From a virus, in the IMG/VR virus record IMGVR_UViG_3300026519_000026, positions 1 through 39,122 of that record: 39,122 nt of DNA; one strand, 5' to 3'. Shown here piece after piece: positions 6,558-14,008 of this stretch. Every line of letters begins with the position of its first letter. Position 1 is the first letter of the stretch. Below the pieces are notes generated by a model that made no database searches, was not told the DNA's origin, and worked only from the letters and a program-made list of their open reading frames with translations. The position numbers and the translations under genes are program-made.

Positions 6558-8447
6558 CTACGCGAAGTCGTTGAAATCATGGGACGTATCAGGCAGATTG
6601 GCCGCAGTCGGCCGCGCCGCCTCCGGCACGCCTTGTTCGTCCAAAAATGCCGGCGCGGCCCGCAGCGTAAACTGCCGGGCCCTCGATCCCACCAGGTCAA
6701 ATCTCAGGCTGCCTGTGGAAAAGCTGCCGGGAATGCGCTTGATCGCCTGCGCCCAAACACCACGCTGGCCGGCATTTGCATGCCACTGCGTACCCTCAAA
6801 GAGACGCGCCAAGCCCGGATGAGCGTTTGCGATAGCCAGCTGCGCCGCGTCGCCGCGTCCATAAACTCGCAAACCTACAGACGCCAGAGCGCGCTGCGCG
6901 GCCTTGGGGTCTGCATCCTCGACCATTTCGGCCGCGCGCAGCACGTATTGGCCAACCGTCAACCGATCACCGCCCCTGTAAATATCCAACTGCTGGCCAA
7001 ACAGATGGTTCAGACACCGCTGCCAGTCGCTGGCCTTGTCTGTTTGCTCATCGATCACCGCAGCGCTCAGCTTTTCAGCCCAAGCCTTGCAGCGATCGGG
7101 GCTGGGGGTTGCGTCGTAAAGCGCTAAATCGGCGAGGGCCAGTAATGTGCCGAACTGATCCGCGCCGCGCTGCGGGTGCCCTTCAAACACCAGAGCCTGA
7201 CGATACAGCTCCAACGTGTCGTGCAGACGACCCCATCCCTCAATCACCCGTGTTCGGATACCACGCCCTACCCGCAGCCAATGGCGCGGTTCGATCTTTG
7301 GTGGCGGGGTATCGCGCGGTAGCGGCATAAGCTCCAGAAGGGCGATCCGGCTTATATCCTGGTCAAGCAGAGCCGGCACCAGGATTGATGAGAACAGGAA
7401 CGATGATCTGGCCTTGAACTCTTGACCCTTGTGATCAGCACCCCCGCGCAGGATTACGCCGCCGGATGCTGCCTGGCGCGCCAGCTTGATCACCGATTGC
7501 ACCTTGCGGCCGTCCGCCTCAGCCTCGATCTCATCCAGCGCGACCGGCACGGTTGATTGCATAAGAAATTGCCTGACGCTGGCCTCAGTCGCGTCGGTAG
7601 ATTGCAGGATCGCCCCCTCGCCGCCCATTACGTGGCGGATCAGCTTGTGCAGCGTGGATTTGCCAGTACCCATGTCACCCGTGATCCAGATCAACGGTCG
7701 CCAGTCCAGAGATCCGCCGAAGATCGCGCCGCATATCCAACCCAGCAAAAGATAGGCATCCACATCCTCACGCAACCAGTTCCAAGTGCCCAAAAGGTCC
7801 AGCAACTGTTGGGCCGGGCTGTGGTCAGCCTCACCCTCTAGCGCATCGAGCGGGCGCGGGATCACGACAGCAGACGGGTACACGTAGCCGTCGATCTCAC
7901 CCGGAACCTTCCAAACGCCCTTGTGCAGGACCGCATCGCCGCAATGCAGGATGACGCCGCCCTCATCATCAGGCCAGGCGCCAAGGCCTCGCACCTTTTC
8001 AAAGGCGTTCCACACACCCTTCTCAGTACACGCCCGGTGCATGCAGGACCGCGCTGTCTCTTGAGACCAACCAGATGCCTTGCCGCTCCTGTTGAATTGG
8101 GGAAACCAGTCCTGCAACAGATCGGTCCGCCCACCGAAGATCGCGCTGATCGTATCCTTTTCATGCTTGCGGATCGCGCGCAGCTGACCCAGCCAGTCGA
8201 GGTAGAAAAACGTGTCGCCGTGCACCCCGAGGGCCCTTACCGGACAGTTCGGCCATATCTCGCCCCGATCACGCCTGGCCAGGTCCTCCGCCAGCTTTGG
8301 GCCAGTAGATATTCGTGTTCCTAGTTCAGCCGGTTGCGGATCAGGAGCGGCGACAGGGTCAGGGTTGTCCAGCTCAGCGTTCAGCAATTTCAAGCTGGGC
8401 TTGGGTTGGCCTGGTGTTTTTTCCGGACTGCCGGAACCATCTGTCAT
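6558..8447 (-). CDS. Replicative ATPase/helicase (P-loop, 629 aa)
   Basis: A large P-loop protein in the replication operon. Walker A is GDMGTGKST at about residues 257-265, Walker B VPVALDEIE at about 300-308, and an SSFLFSS sensor-like segment near 348. This resembles primase-associated helicases of phages and plasmids (DUF927/D5-type plan), with an N-terminal region that may contact DNA. It probably unwinds the origin or fork for host polymerase III, since no phage polymerase is present. It ends in TAG, which shows that amber is a real stop codon in this genome. Its start overlaps the stop of the 117-aa gene (ATGA). It lies directly next to the origin-like dyad. The exact helicase superfamily is not settled from sequence reading. 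Confidence 0.85.
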   Translation of the reverse strand: MTDGSGSPEKTPGQPKPSLKLLNAELDNPDPVAAPDPQPAELGTRISTGPKLAEDLARRDRGEIWPNCPVRALGVHGDTFFYLDWLGQLRAIRKHEKDTISAIFGGRTDLLQDWFPQFNRSGKASGWSQETARSCMHRACTEKGVWNAFEKVRGLGAWPDDEGGVILHCGDAVLHKGVWKVPGEIDGYVYPSAVVIPRPLDALEGEADHSPAQQLLDLLGTWNWLREDVDAYLLLGWICGAIFGGSLDWRPLIWITGDMGTGKSTLHKLIRHVMGGEGAILQSTDATEASVRQFLMQSTVPVALDEIEAEADGRKVQSVIKLARQAASGGVILRGGADHKGQEFKARSSFLFSSILVPALLDQDISRIALLELMPLPRDTPPPKIEPRHWLRVGRGIRTRVIEGWGRLHDTLELYRQALVFEGHPQRGADQFGTLLALADLALYDATPSPDRCKAWAEKLSAAVIDEQTDKASDWQRCLNHLFGQQLDIYRGGDRLTVGQYVLRAAEMVEDADPKAAQRALASVGLRVYGRGDAAQLAIANAHPGLARLFEGTQWHANAGQRGVWAQAIKRIPGSFSTGSLRFDLVGSRARQFTLRAAPAFLDEQGVPEAARPTAANLPDTSHDFNDFA

Positions 8448-8797
8448 TGATCAGCCCCGATCCACAAATCGACCTCGCCCGCATGAGTGATCTCGTTTGC
8501 CGCATCGCAGATCACCTCAAGCGCGGTCTCACGTTGGCTCGAATGCGCGCTCTTGAACACATGGCGCTCACATGGTGCAAATGTCGCCCGGATCAGCGCC
8601 TTGATCAGTTCGACATCGCGCCGAGCGGCATTCGGATTGGTGCCCTCGGCATGGGCCCAATGGGTGATGCGCCCCCGATCGTCTGGCCGCACATAGTGGT
8701 CATCGCCAATGTTGATGCGCCAGCCCAACGGATCATGCGCCAGTTGGAACCGGGCGTGCAGGTCTGTCAGGATCAGGGAAGGGGCCGTGAATGCCAT
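8444..8797 (-). CDS. Unknown 117-aa protein of the replication operon
   Basis: Not recognised. It is a compact, soluble-looking protein with several Trp and His residues (HDPLGWRINIGDDHYVRP, ITHWAHAEGTNPNAARRDVE) and a helical C-terminal half with two Cys. It is encoded 3 bp after the zinc-ribbon gene and overlaps the helicase start by ATGA, so it is translated with the primase/helicase set. A role as a replication accessory is inferred only from neighbours. Confidence 0.75.
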   Translation of the reverse strand: MAFTAPSLILTDLHARFQLAHDPLGWRINIGDDHYVRPDDRGRITHWAHAEGTNPNAARRDVELIKALIRATFAPCERHVFKSAHSSQRETALEVICDAANEITHAGEVDLWIGADQ

Positions 8798-8800
8798 GGA

Positions 8801-8992
8801 TCACTCCATTAATGAAATACAGGATTTGGTTTCGCAGATCATGTGCAAATGTTGGCGATGGCCTGCCAGAATGGCGTGAATTTTCCCGCCGCAGCGCGGG
8901 CACTTCGTCCAGCCACGGGTCTTTCCCTTGCGCTGTAAAGCGCGTTTCACGCGCAGACCGAGCTTCAGGGTTTCTTCCAGGTCATCGCTCAT
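8801..8992 (-). CDS. Small zinc-ribbon protein (63 aa)
   Basis: It starts at ATG 8992 (MSDDLEETLKLGLRVKRALQ), overlapping the stop of the 39-aa gene by ATGA. Two pairs of metal ligands are visible: CPRCGGKIHA and a later HLHMICETKSC segment, a Cys-x2-Cys plus His/Cys ribbon that probably binds zinc. A basic helix precedes the ribbon. Such mini-ribbons accompany primases in many phages and may bind nucleic acid. Its specific function is unknown. A start further upstream at 9025 would add sequence antisense-free but without coupling, so I prefer 8992. Confidence 0.7.
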   Translation of the reverse strand: MSDDLEETLKLGLRVKRALQRKGKTRGWTKCPRCGGKIHAILAGHRQHLHMICETKSCISLME

Positions 8993-9108
8993 GCCGGGCA
9001 CCCCGCCATGCAGGACCACGTCCATTCATGCAATACGCGGGCGTAGGTCATCCAGAACACCCATTGATCCGCTACCTGGGCGGCCAAGTACTGCAGAAAA
9101 TCGCTCAT
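8989..9108 (-). CDS. Micro-gene of 39 aa, coupled on both sides
   Basis: ATG 9108 overlaps the primase stop and the TGA at 8989 overlaps the start of the zinc-ribbon gene, both as ATGA. It encodes an aromatic-rich peptide (MSDFLQYLAAQVADQWVFWM, then TYARVLHEWTW and a Cys-containing end). The peptide is amphipathic to hydrophobic and could associate with a membrane or partner. The exact tiling between two genes is the main support. Confidence 0.55.
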   Translation of the reverse strand: MSDFLQYLAAQVADQWVFWMTYARVLHEWTWSCMAGCPA

Positions 9109-10235
9109 GCCGCCCCCTCTGCCTTCATCGCAGCCACCAGCGCGTCGTTGATGTCCTTCCCGCCAAAGCGATTTTTCCAGACGCTTACGCGCCGCCCCTG
9201 GGCTGCGAATACCTCGACCGCGCGGTCGATCTGGTCGGTCTGCTCGGGCTTGGGGTCGTTGTCCGCAACCAGCACCACCTGCGTGATGTTTGGCGGCAGC
9301 AGCATTTCGCGAATGTTGCCCAAGTCGATCGCCGCCGCCACACGGCGCGTCGGATCCAGCATCGCGACGCTCAGCGCGTCCTCGATGCCCTCGGTGATAT
9401 AGAGTTTCGACCCCTTGGGCGCGCGGCTCAGCGGACGGCCATGGCCGCCGCGCGCACCGACACCGGCCCAGACGCGAATGTAACCGCCCTTCTTGGACCC
9501 CCAAAGCAGCTTGGGTTTGGTCACCGGCGCTTTGTCCCACGCACCGGAGGCCTGGCGCGCAAGATAGGTCTTGTGAATGCCGATAAAACGCGGGCGCTCG
9601 CCCTCAACCCAGCCGGAATAGATCGCGGCAACCATCGCCGGATACTCGCCCTCGATGACCTCACCGGTCTTCTTGTCGACCGCGTAATATTGCAGCTTTG
9701 GATGATAACGCAGGGTGTGGGGCATTCGCCCAAGCCGGTCGAACCGGATCGCGCGTGCGTTCAGATATCCCTCAACCGGCGTGCCATAAAGACGCTCATG
9801 GCTTTCCAGAAAAATGGCATGGGCGGCACGCTCGCGCTTGCGTCGGCGCCGGGCGTCTCGTTCGGCCTCGACTTTCTGGCGGGCTAGCGCCTTTTCCGCC
9901 TGCGCCAAGCGCAGCCGGCGCTGTTCGGGCGTCTCGCTGTGCATGCCAAGGAACCGCTTGGCCTCTTGCACCGCTTCACCCTTGGAGCAGCCCAGCGCAC
10001 GCTGGATCAGGTCCAGCCCGTCCCCCATGTCTCCGGTCACCTCATCGCGCCAGCGGCCTGCCCATTGCCCGGCCAAGCCCATGTAGAAGCTGCCGATGCG
10101 CCCATCCTGGCGCCCGGGGTCCAGCGCCCAGTATCGCCCGCCGCGCACGTAACCGCCCGGCGCAAACCGGCGCGCCACGTCCTCGGGGCGGGCCTGCAGC
10201 GCCTGGATGATTTCATTAAGTGTCGGGTAGGTCAT
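9105..10235 (-). CDS. TOPRIM-domain DNA primase
   Basis: Synthesises RNA primers for DNA replication. The 376-aa protein has an N-terminal region with GGRYWALDPGR and a DMGDGLDLIQ motif like primases that lack a complete zinc finger. A basic, Arg-rich coiled segment follows (about 108-140), then a C-terminal TOPRIM domain with the acidic motif TEGIEDALS (about residues 280-288), VLVADND (about 321-327) and a closing GGKDINDAL. I use ATG 10235; a GTG two codons upstream is possible, and neither has a clear RBS. It heads the coupled set primase, 39-aa gene, zinc ribbon, 117-aa gene, helicase. About 105 bp upstream without a gene separate it from Tad2, enough for an internal promoter that I could not define. 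Confidence 0.9.
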   Translation of the reverse strand: MTYPTLNEIIQALQARPEDVARRFAPGGYVRGGRYWALDPGRQDGRIGSFYMGLAGQWAGRWRDEVTGDMGDGLDLIQRALGCSKGEAVQEAKRFLGMHSETPEQRRLRLAQAEKALARQKVEAERDARRRRKRERAAHAIFLESHERLYGTPVEGYLNARAIRFDRLGRMPHTLRYHPKLQYYAVDKKTGEVIEGEYPAMVAAIYSGWVEGERPRFIGIHKTYLARQASGAWDKAPVTKPKLLWGSKKGGYIRVWAGVGARGGHGRPLSRAPKGSKLYITEGIEDALSVAMLDPTRRVAAAIDLGNIREMLLPPNITQVVLVADNDPKPEQTDQIDRAVEVFAAQGRRVSVWKNRFGGKDINDALVAAMKAEGAA

Positions 10236-10342
10236 GATCACTAAAGCTTAGGTTATGTGGTTTCGTCTGGCGCCTGAACCGGCCGATTAGCTGGCAGCTT
10301 CCTCGTTACCCCTGGAACCTTCCGCGCCCAGGACCAGGTCGC

Positions 10343-10573
10343 TTAGGTATCAGCCAGGATAAGCTCCCAATCATGCGCCAGAATGTCAGTCTGGCTCGCC
10401 AGCCAAGGCACAAGGTCACCCTGGGCTGTGCGCATGTAGATATATGGCAGCGTCATCTTCGATTTCTCATTTGGCAACTGCAGCGCCAGCCACATGTCAT
10501 TGCCATTCCAACCACGGCGCGCAATTCGGGCGCCTGCCTTCAATTCGTTCAGGGCTTCAGAAAATTCCATCAT
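10343..10573 (-). CDS. tad2: Anti-Thoeris protein Tad2 (DUF2829 family)
   Basis: A 76-aa protein with the full DUF2829 signature: an N-terminal EFSEALNELKAGARIARRGWNG, then PYIYMRTAQGDLVPWLASQTD, then ILAHDWELI. Characterised members (Tad2) form tetramers that sequester the cyclic-ADP-ribose-type signal made by Thoeris TIR proteins and so block this abortive defence. The length matches the family, and the conserved Trp-Asn-Gly and Pro-Trp-Leu-Ala-Ser motifs are intact. ATG 10573 overlaps the stop of the Myb-like gene (ATGA, with ATG doubled), so it is expressed early with the control genes, as expected for an anti-defence factor. Ligand preference cannot be read from sequence. Confidence 0.85.
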   Translation of the reverse strand: MMEFSEALNELKAGARIARRGWNGNDMWLALQLPNEKSKMTLPYIYMRTAQGDLVPWLASQTDILAHDWELILADT

Positions 10574-11655
10574 GCCGATTTCTCCTCTTTCCCTGCCCGG
10601 GCGCGCAGCACGCCGAGCAGCTTTTCCTGCTTGTCTATTGTCGGGTCCGGACACAGGTCTTGAAATCGCTTCACGACCTGGTCCCTTGTCATTTCCAGAA
10701 TTATGGCCACGTCCTGCGCCTTGGTGCCGCCCAGTAGCAACTCGACCATTTCCAGATCCAGATCGGGATCCCAGCCTGCTGCATATCCGAGCTTGTCCAG
10801 CCGCCGCTCGATCATTCGCCTGGCCAACAGCCCGCCCGCCGGCTGAACGGTTTCCACCTGCCGGTCCGACATGGGCGCATCTGTGGCTGCCAACACTGGC
10901 GCGCCCTGTCGTCCAGAAGCTGCGGCTTCTGGGGCCTTGGGAGTTGCAGGGGAAACCCCGGCAGGTGGAACTTGGGGGCCGGGCTCTGCCGGGCGCGCCT
11001 CTGCGCCGCCAGCATCCTCCTCGGCCACTTCCTTGCGCAAGCTGCGCAGCTTGAACGACGTCGCTTGATACGAGCGCCCCACGGCCCTGGAAATTTCCTT
11101 GGGACCGGCGCCCTCACGCAACAGGCGCTTGGCGGTCGCAATCTCTTTGTCGCTCCAACGTGGTGCTTTCTTGCGCCGGTCGGTGGACGCCGACGCTTCG
11201 ATACTATGCAGCTTTGATTTCACGCCTTCCACCGGCCGCCCCAGTACCTCGGCTATGTGACGAGCCGTCTGCCCACGCGATCGCATGCGCCGCGCCCGGG
11301 CTACCTCGTCCCTGGTCCAGCGCCTTAGCTGTTGTGGCGGTTTTTTGGCATCAGTCGACACGGCAGACCTGGACGGTTGCTCAGCTGAAGGCGATGGACC
11401 TTCTGCCACAAGCCCAACAGCCGCGCTGGACCCCGCCAGGATCACGCCGGTCTGCACTGAAAATGCCACAACCACCCGCGCCGACGGGCTGTCAACGCCG
11501 CTGATATCGACAAACGGCGCCAGGCCCAGCCCTTCCAGCGAATTCACCAGAACCTCGATCAATCCGAGCGCGCTGTCGGCCGCTTTCTGTGCCTCTCGCG
11601 CTTGGCTCAGGCGGGCTTTCAGATACCCTAGACCGTTATCACCGTCATCTGACAT
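10570..11655 (-). CDS. Protein with two Myb/SANT-like HTH repeats (361 aa)
   Basis: Two tandem DNA-binding-like modules of about 40 residues are visible. One contains RRWTRDEVARARRMRSRGQ and TARHIAEVLGRPVEGVKSKL; the other contains PRWSDKEIATAKRLLREGAG and PKEISRAVGRSYQATSFKL. Both have the Trp-led three-helix pattern of SANT/GcrA-like domains. The C-terminal part has a third helical segment (LLLGGTKAQDVAIILEMTRDQVVKRFQDL) that also reads like an HTH. Linkers are Pro/Ala-rich. ATG 11655 has AGGGA at 8-nt spacing; upstream Mets lack an RBS. It may be an early transcription regulator or an origin-binding factor. The arrangement of repeated HTH modules would suit binding to repeated DNA sites, but this is inference. 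Confidence 0.75.
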   Translation of the reverse strand: MSDDGDNGLGYLKARLSQAREAQKAADSALGLIEVLVNSLEGLGLAPFVDISGVDSPSARVVVAFSVQTGVILAGSSAAVGLVAEGPSPSAEQPSRSAVSTDAKKPPQQLRRWTRDEVARARRMRSRGQTARHIAEVLGRPVEGVKSKLHSIEASASTDRRKKAPRWSDKEIATAKRLLREGAGPKEISRAVGRSYQATSFKLRSLRKEVAEEDAGGAEARPAEPGPQVPPAGVSPATPKAPEAAASGRQGAPVLAATDAPMSDRQVETVQPAGGLLARRMIERRLDKLGYAAGWDPDLDLEMVELLLGGTKAQDVAIILEMTRDQVVKRFQDLCPDPTIDKQEKLLGVLRARAGKEEKSA

Positions 11656-12007
11656 CCATTGCATCCCTGTTTTGCCTGTCCAACCCGGCAAGCGCCTGAC
11701 TGGCTTCACCCAACCGCCAGAAAAAGAAATCAGCTAACTTTGTTGCGGCACGGAACCGAATGCTGTCCAACTCTTCACGACGGCTGTTAGGGCTCTCAAT
11801 GCTCTTGAGCCACTCCAGCCGGTCCGCCTGCTCCGCGATTGGTTCAATATAGGGATGGCCACGACTGACCCGGGGCAGCACCTCGCACACCTTGGAAACC
11901 GCCAGATCGACATGCCCGTTGTCAATGGCGCCGCAGCCAGCCACAACAGCCATGGCATTTACCAATACTTGGTCCGCAATGGTCAGTTTCGCCCACCCTT
12001 TACCCAT
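11645..12007 (-). CDS. Unknown 120-aa early protein
   Basis: It starts at ATG 12007 with GGAG at 7-nt spacing (MGKGWAKLTIADQVLVNAMA). Predicted mostly helical with two conserved-looking blocks (PYIEPIAEQADRLEWLKSIE and SIRFRAATKLADFFFWRLGE). No family is recognised. It overlaps the next gene by 11 bp and the preceding one by 8 bp, inside the early control operon. Confidence 0.65.
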   Translation of the reverse strand: MGKGWAKLTIADQVLVNAMAVVAGCGAIDNGHVDLAVSKVCEVLPRVSRGHPYIEPIAEQADRLEWLKSIESPNSRREELDSIRFRAATKLADFFFWRLGEASQALAGLDRQNRDAMDVR

Positions 12008-12278
12008 GTCCATGCTCCAAATCCGGGCGCGCATGCAGCTCTACCGCGTAACGCAGGTTTTCGCCCAGCCTCTCTATCTGCTCAGGATCACGCCAGTGCA
12101 TTTCGAACCCGGTGGCGAATTCGGTGCAGGCCAGGCGCAGCACGTCGCCCTCTTTCAGCAGCTGCTGTGCGGTGGCTACCATCGCATCCACGTCCATCTG
12201 ATCGCACCGCCCCAGCTTGGCGTTCATCGCCACGCTAAGCGCCGCCAGGCCGACGCTGACATTTATCTCGGCACTCAT
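12000..12278 (-). CDS. Unknown 92-aa early protein
   Basis: A small acidic helical protein (MSAEINVSVGLAALSVAMNA at the start; EGDVLRLACTEFATGFEMHW in the middle). ATG 12278 overlaps the stop of the Cro-like gene by ATGA, so it is coupled to it. No motif or family is recognised. Confidence 0.65.
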   Translation of the reverse strand: MSAEINVSVGLAALSVAMNAKLGRCDQMDVDAMVATAQQLLKEGDVLRLACTEFATGFEMHWRDPEQIERLGENLRYAVELHARPDLEHGHG

Positions 12279-12574
12279 TCCGCCGCCACAGCGCCCGCCG
12301 TCGCGCGCGCGCGGGCCAATTCAATTGCCTCGATGTCTTCGAGCGGCGCGCCGCGCACCAGGTGATCGGCGGTCACACCCAGCCCGTGCTGTTCGGAGTG
12401 ATCCAACAGGCGACGCATGTCGCGCGCGCTTGGAATGTCGCCAGCGTCGCGGCCGGAACTGGGATGCCGCCATTTATAGGCGCTTTTGCGGTGCCGACCG
12501 GAAATCATGGCAATATCTTCGATCGGTCCAATCAGCCGCTCGCATACTGCAAGTGGTGTCAAGTGCTTACTCAT
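12275..12574 (-). CDS. Cro-like HTH regulator
   Basis: A 99-aa protein divergent from the CI-like repressor gene and first in the early minus-strand operon. It starts MSKHLTPLAVCERLIGPIED and has a helix-turn-helix segment (IAMISGRHRKSAYKWRHPSS) followed by GDIPSARDMRRLLDHSEQHG, the plan of short Cro/YdaS-type regulators that read Trp-Arg-His after the recognition helix. It probably represses CI and its own operon, committing the phage to lysis. The 130-aa version opening at 12667 would run through the operator region and is unlikely. Its start region overlaps one of the two copies of a 17-bp direct repeat, suggesting autoregulation. The RBS is weak. Confidence 0.75.
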   Translation of the reverse strand: MSKHLTPLAVCERLIGPIEDIAMISGRHRKSAYKWRHPSSGRDAGDIPSARDMRRLLDHSEQHGLGVTADHLVRGAPLEDIEAIELARARATAGAVAAE

Positions 12575-12661
12575 ACCGCCAGATGTAGCGGCACGACCGC
12601 ATATATTGCAACACATTTTTTGCGTTTTTCGCACATTACTTTGCGGTGTCGAGTGCTTACT
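12555..12661. promoter_or_regulatory. CI/Cro intergenic switch with repeated operator-like sites
   Basis: GGTGTCAAGTGCTTACT (12555-12571) recurs as GGTGTCGAGTGCTTACT (12645-12661): the same 17-bp word in the same orientation, one mismatch, 90 bp apart. It lies at the start of the Cro-like gene and just before the CI-like start. Between them are an inverted repeat TGCG-TTTTT-CGCA (12621-12633) and a single TGCAACA (12607-12613) like the origin elements. The AT-rich stretch around 12599-12606 could hold the -10 box of the Cro promoter. Promoter boxes are not certain. Confidence 0.6.
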
Positions 12662-12669
12662 TGTCACGC

Positions 12670-13302
12670 ATGGATGATAAATGGTTCAAACTACGGCAAA
12701 AAAAGGTTGGCGTTACTGCTGAAGACATTGCCGCTCGCCTGGGGCGCGATCGATCTGTCGTGTCCCGGATTTATACCGGCCGCCAAAAAATGAGCTTCGA
12801 GTGGGCGCAGATATTCGCCGACGTACTAGAAGTGCCGTTGGCAGATGTGCTGGAGCATGCAGGCGTCGCCGACGCGCAGACCGCACGTCGCGCGGCACCA
12901 GGATTTACCGATGGTGATGCCGCCCCATGGACACCCAAAAGGGACGACGAAACTGCGAGCACCATTGCGCAACATCTTGGCGGTGAACGCCCTGGGATTG
13001 AAATCTGGCAAGTCAATGGGTCGGCCTTGGCTCTACAAGGCTACCTGCCTGGCGACATGATCCTGGTGGATACCCATCAAAGTGAAACATGCCGGCCGGG
13101 CGATGCAGTAGTTGCCCAGATATACGATTGGACAACCAGCACCGCCACGACGGTTTTGCGCATTTTCCAGCCGCCAGTCCTGATTTCCACAGCCACACCG
13201 CCCGAAGCTTTTCAAGTGCACGTGGTAGATGGCAACAATGTTGTTATAAAGGGTAAAATAGTGGCCAGCTGGCGCAGCCAGGACAACATCAGGCCAAACT
13301 AG
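12670..13302 (+). CDS. CI-like repressor with degenerate S24 domain
   Basis: A 210-aa lysogeny repressor. An N-terminal HTH covers about residues 13-37 (VTAEDIAARLGRDRSVVSRI). The C-terminal half follows the LexA/CI dimerisation fold (IEIWQVNGSALALQGYLPGD at about 110-129). The Ser-Met of the usual self-cleavage centre reads Ser-Ala (Ser118), and the Lys position reads Arg164 (TVLRIFQPP), so classical SOS self-cleavage looks disabled. Variants with this change are known among alphaproteobacterial phage repressors. I chose ATG 12670 (MDDKWFKLRQ) since the upstream Met lies inside the operator repeat. It ends in TAG. It is divergent from the Cro-like gene and upstream of the integrase operon. 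A BRO antirepressor elsewhere could be the inducer. Confidence 0.85.
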   Translation: MDDKWFKLRQKKVGVTAEDIAARLGRDRSVVSRIYTGRQKMSFEWAQIFADVLEVPLADVLEHAGVADAQTARRAAPGFTDGDAAPWTPKRDDETASTIAQHLGGERPGIEIWQVNGSALALQGYLPGDMILVDTHQSETCRPGDAVVAQIYDWTTSTATTVLRIFQPPVLISTATPPEAFQVHVVDGNNVVIKGKIVASWRSQDNIRPN

Positions 13303-13310
13303 CGATCACC

Positions 13311-13366
13311 TTTTTTGCATTTTTCACTTATTTTGCATTGACAGTTTCGGGTGCGCACCACTAACT
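13311..13366 (+). promoter_or_regulatory. Promoter/operator of the integrase operon
   Basis: A perfect -35 TTGACA lies at 13338-13343 and a weak -10 (about TAACTC) after 17-19 bp. The spacer holds a perfect 10-bp palindrome GGTGCGCACC (13350-13359). Just upstream, TTTTTTGCATTTTTCAC (13311-13327) matches TTTTTTGCGTTTTTCGC in the CI/Cro switch (12616-12632), so one regulator probably binds both places. The -10 box is the weak point. Confidence 0.55.
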
Positions 13367-13401
13367 CTTGTGTGAAAGACAACCACAAGGGAATGCTTCA
13401 C

Positions 13402-13650
13402 GTGGCACAAACTACACAAAAAGCGCGCATTGATCCGGCCCAGGGCGGCCCGATCACCGATGACGTCCTGGCCGAAATGATCCGACTTGCCGACGAACTG
13501 TCAGCCGGCACCATAAGCCATGAAGGCGGCACGCTCATCCTCCAGAACCTGGCACCGGTATTGCACGAACTTGCACACCGGCGACGCGTCATGGAACTCG
13601 TCCACCAGGTATCCACGCCCGACAACGTGGTTTTTCTGAACAAGACATGA
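13402..13650 (+). CDS. Unknown small protein, first gene of integrase operon
   Basis: I start it at GTG 13402 because AAGGGA (13387-13392) gives 9-nt spacing; the ATG at 13393 abuts the RBS. The 82-aa product is helical (DDVLAEMIRLADELSAGTIS, NLAPVLHELAHRRRVMELVH). No family is recognised. It overlaps the 40-aa gene by ATGA. Confidence 0.65.
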   Translation: MAQTTQKARIDPAQGGPITDDVLAEMIRLADELSAGTISHEGGTLILQNLAPVLHELAHRRRVMELVHQVSTPDNVVFLNKT

Positions 13651-13769
13651 CTTGCTGCGCGGGGCCGCTTTCGGTCAGGGAACTCGCATCCACCTGGGAG
13701 ACCGACCCGCTCACCACTCACGCCCTGGCCGGCAGGCGGCCCGGCCGGGCATCCAGGGATGAACCATGA
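13647..13769 (+). CDS. Micro-gene of 40 aa
   Basis: The frame starts at ATG 13647 inside the preceding stop and ends at TGA 13769 inside the next start, both by ATGA. It encodes MTCCAGPLSVRELASTWETD and an Arg-rich tail. The exact double overlap suggests it is translated. It may serve only as a coupling spacer. No function is seen. Confidence 0.5.
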   Translation: MTCCAGPLSVRELASTWETDPLTTHALAGRRPGRASRDEP

Positions 13770-14008
13770 ATTACACGAGCCCTTACCGAAAACACGCGCT
13801 TTCTGCGCCGCAGTTCACCTTCTTGCTGGGTGATGAAGTGCTTTGCCGCGAAAACCCCGCGCACCACGAGTTTCCGGCGCGCGTCGTTGGCGTAACAGGT
13901 GGCGCAAAACCAACATATGACGTGCGCGACCGCAATGAAAAGCTCTACCTCAACATCCAGCACATCCGCCTGAACGAAGCCGCGATGGCGGGACGGCACA
14001 ACCAATGA
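13766..14008 (+). CDS. Unknown 80-aa protein, SH3-like look
   Basis: An 80-aa protein with strand-rich composition (FTFLLGDEVLCRENPAHHEF, PARVVGVTGGAKPTYDVRDR) reminiscent of small barrel folds, upstream of the excisionase. It is coupled by ATGA on both ends within the integrase operon. No family assignment is possible by eye. Confidence 0.65.
   Translation: MNYTSPYRKHALSAPQFTFLLGDEVLCRENPAHHEFPARVVGVTGGAKPTYDVRDRNEKLYLNIQHIRLNEAAMAGRHNQ

Noticed and set aside
6086-6700. 204-codon minus-strand frame across the origin region
   Set aside because: It overlaps the helicase 3' end and runs through the inverted repeats and C/G tract; the translation is low-quality and has no RBS-supported start.
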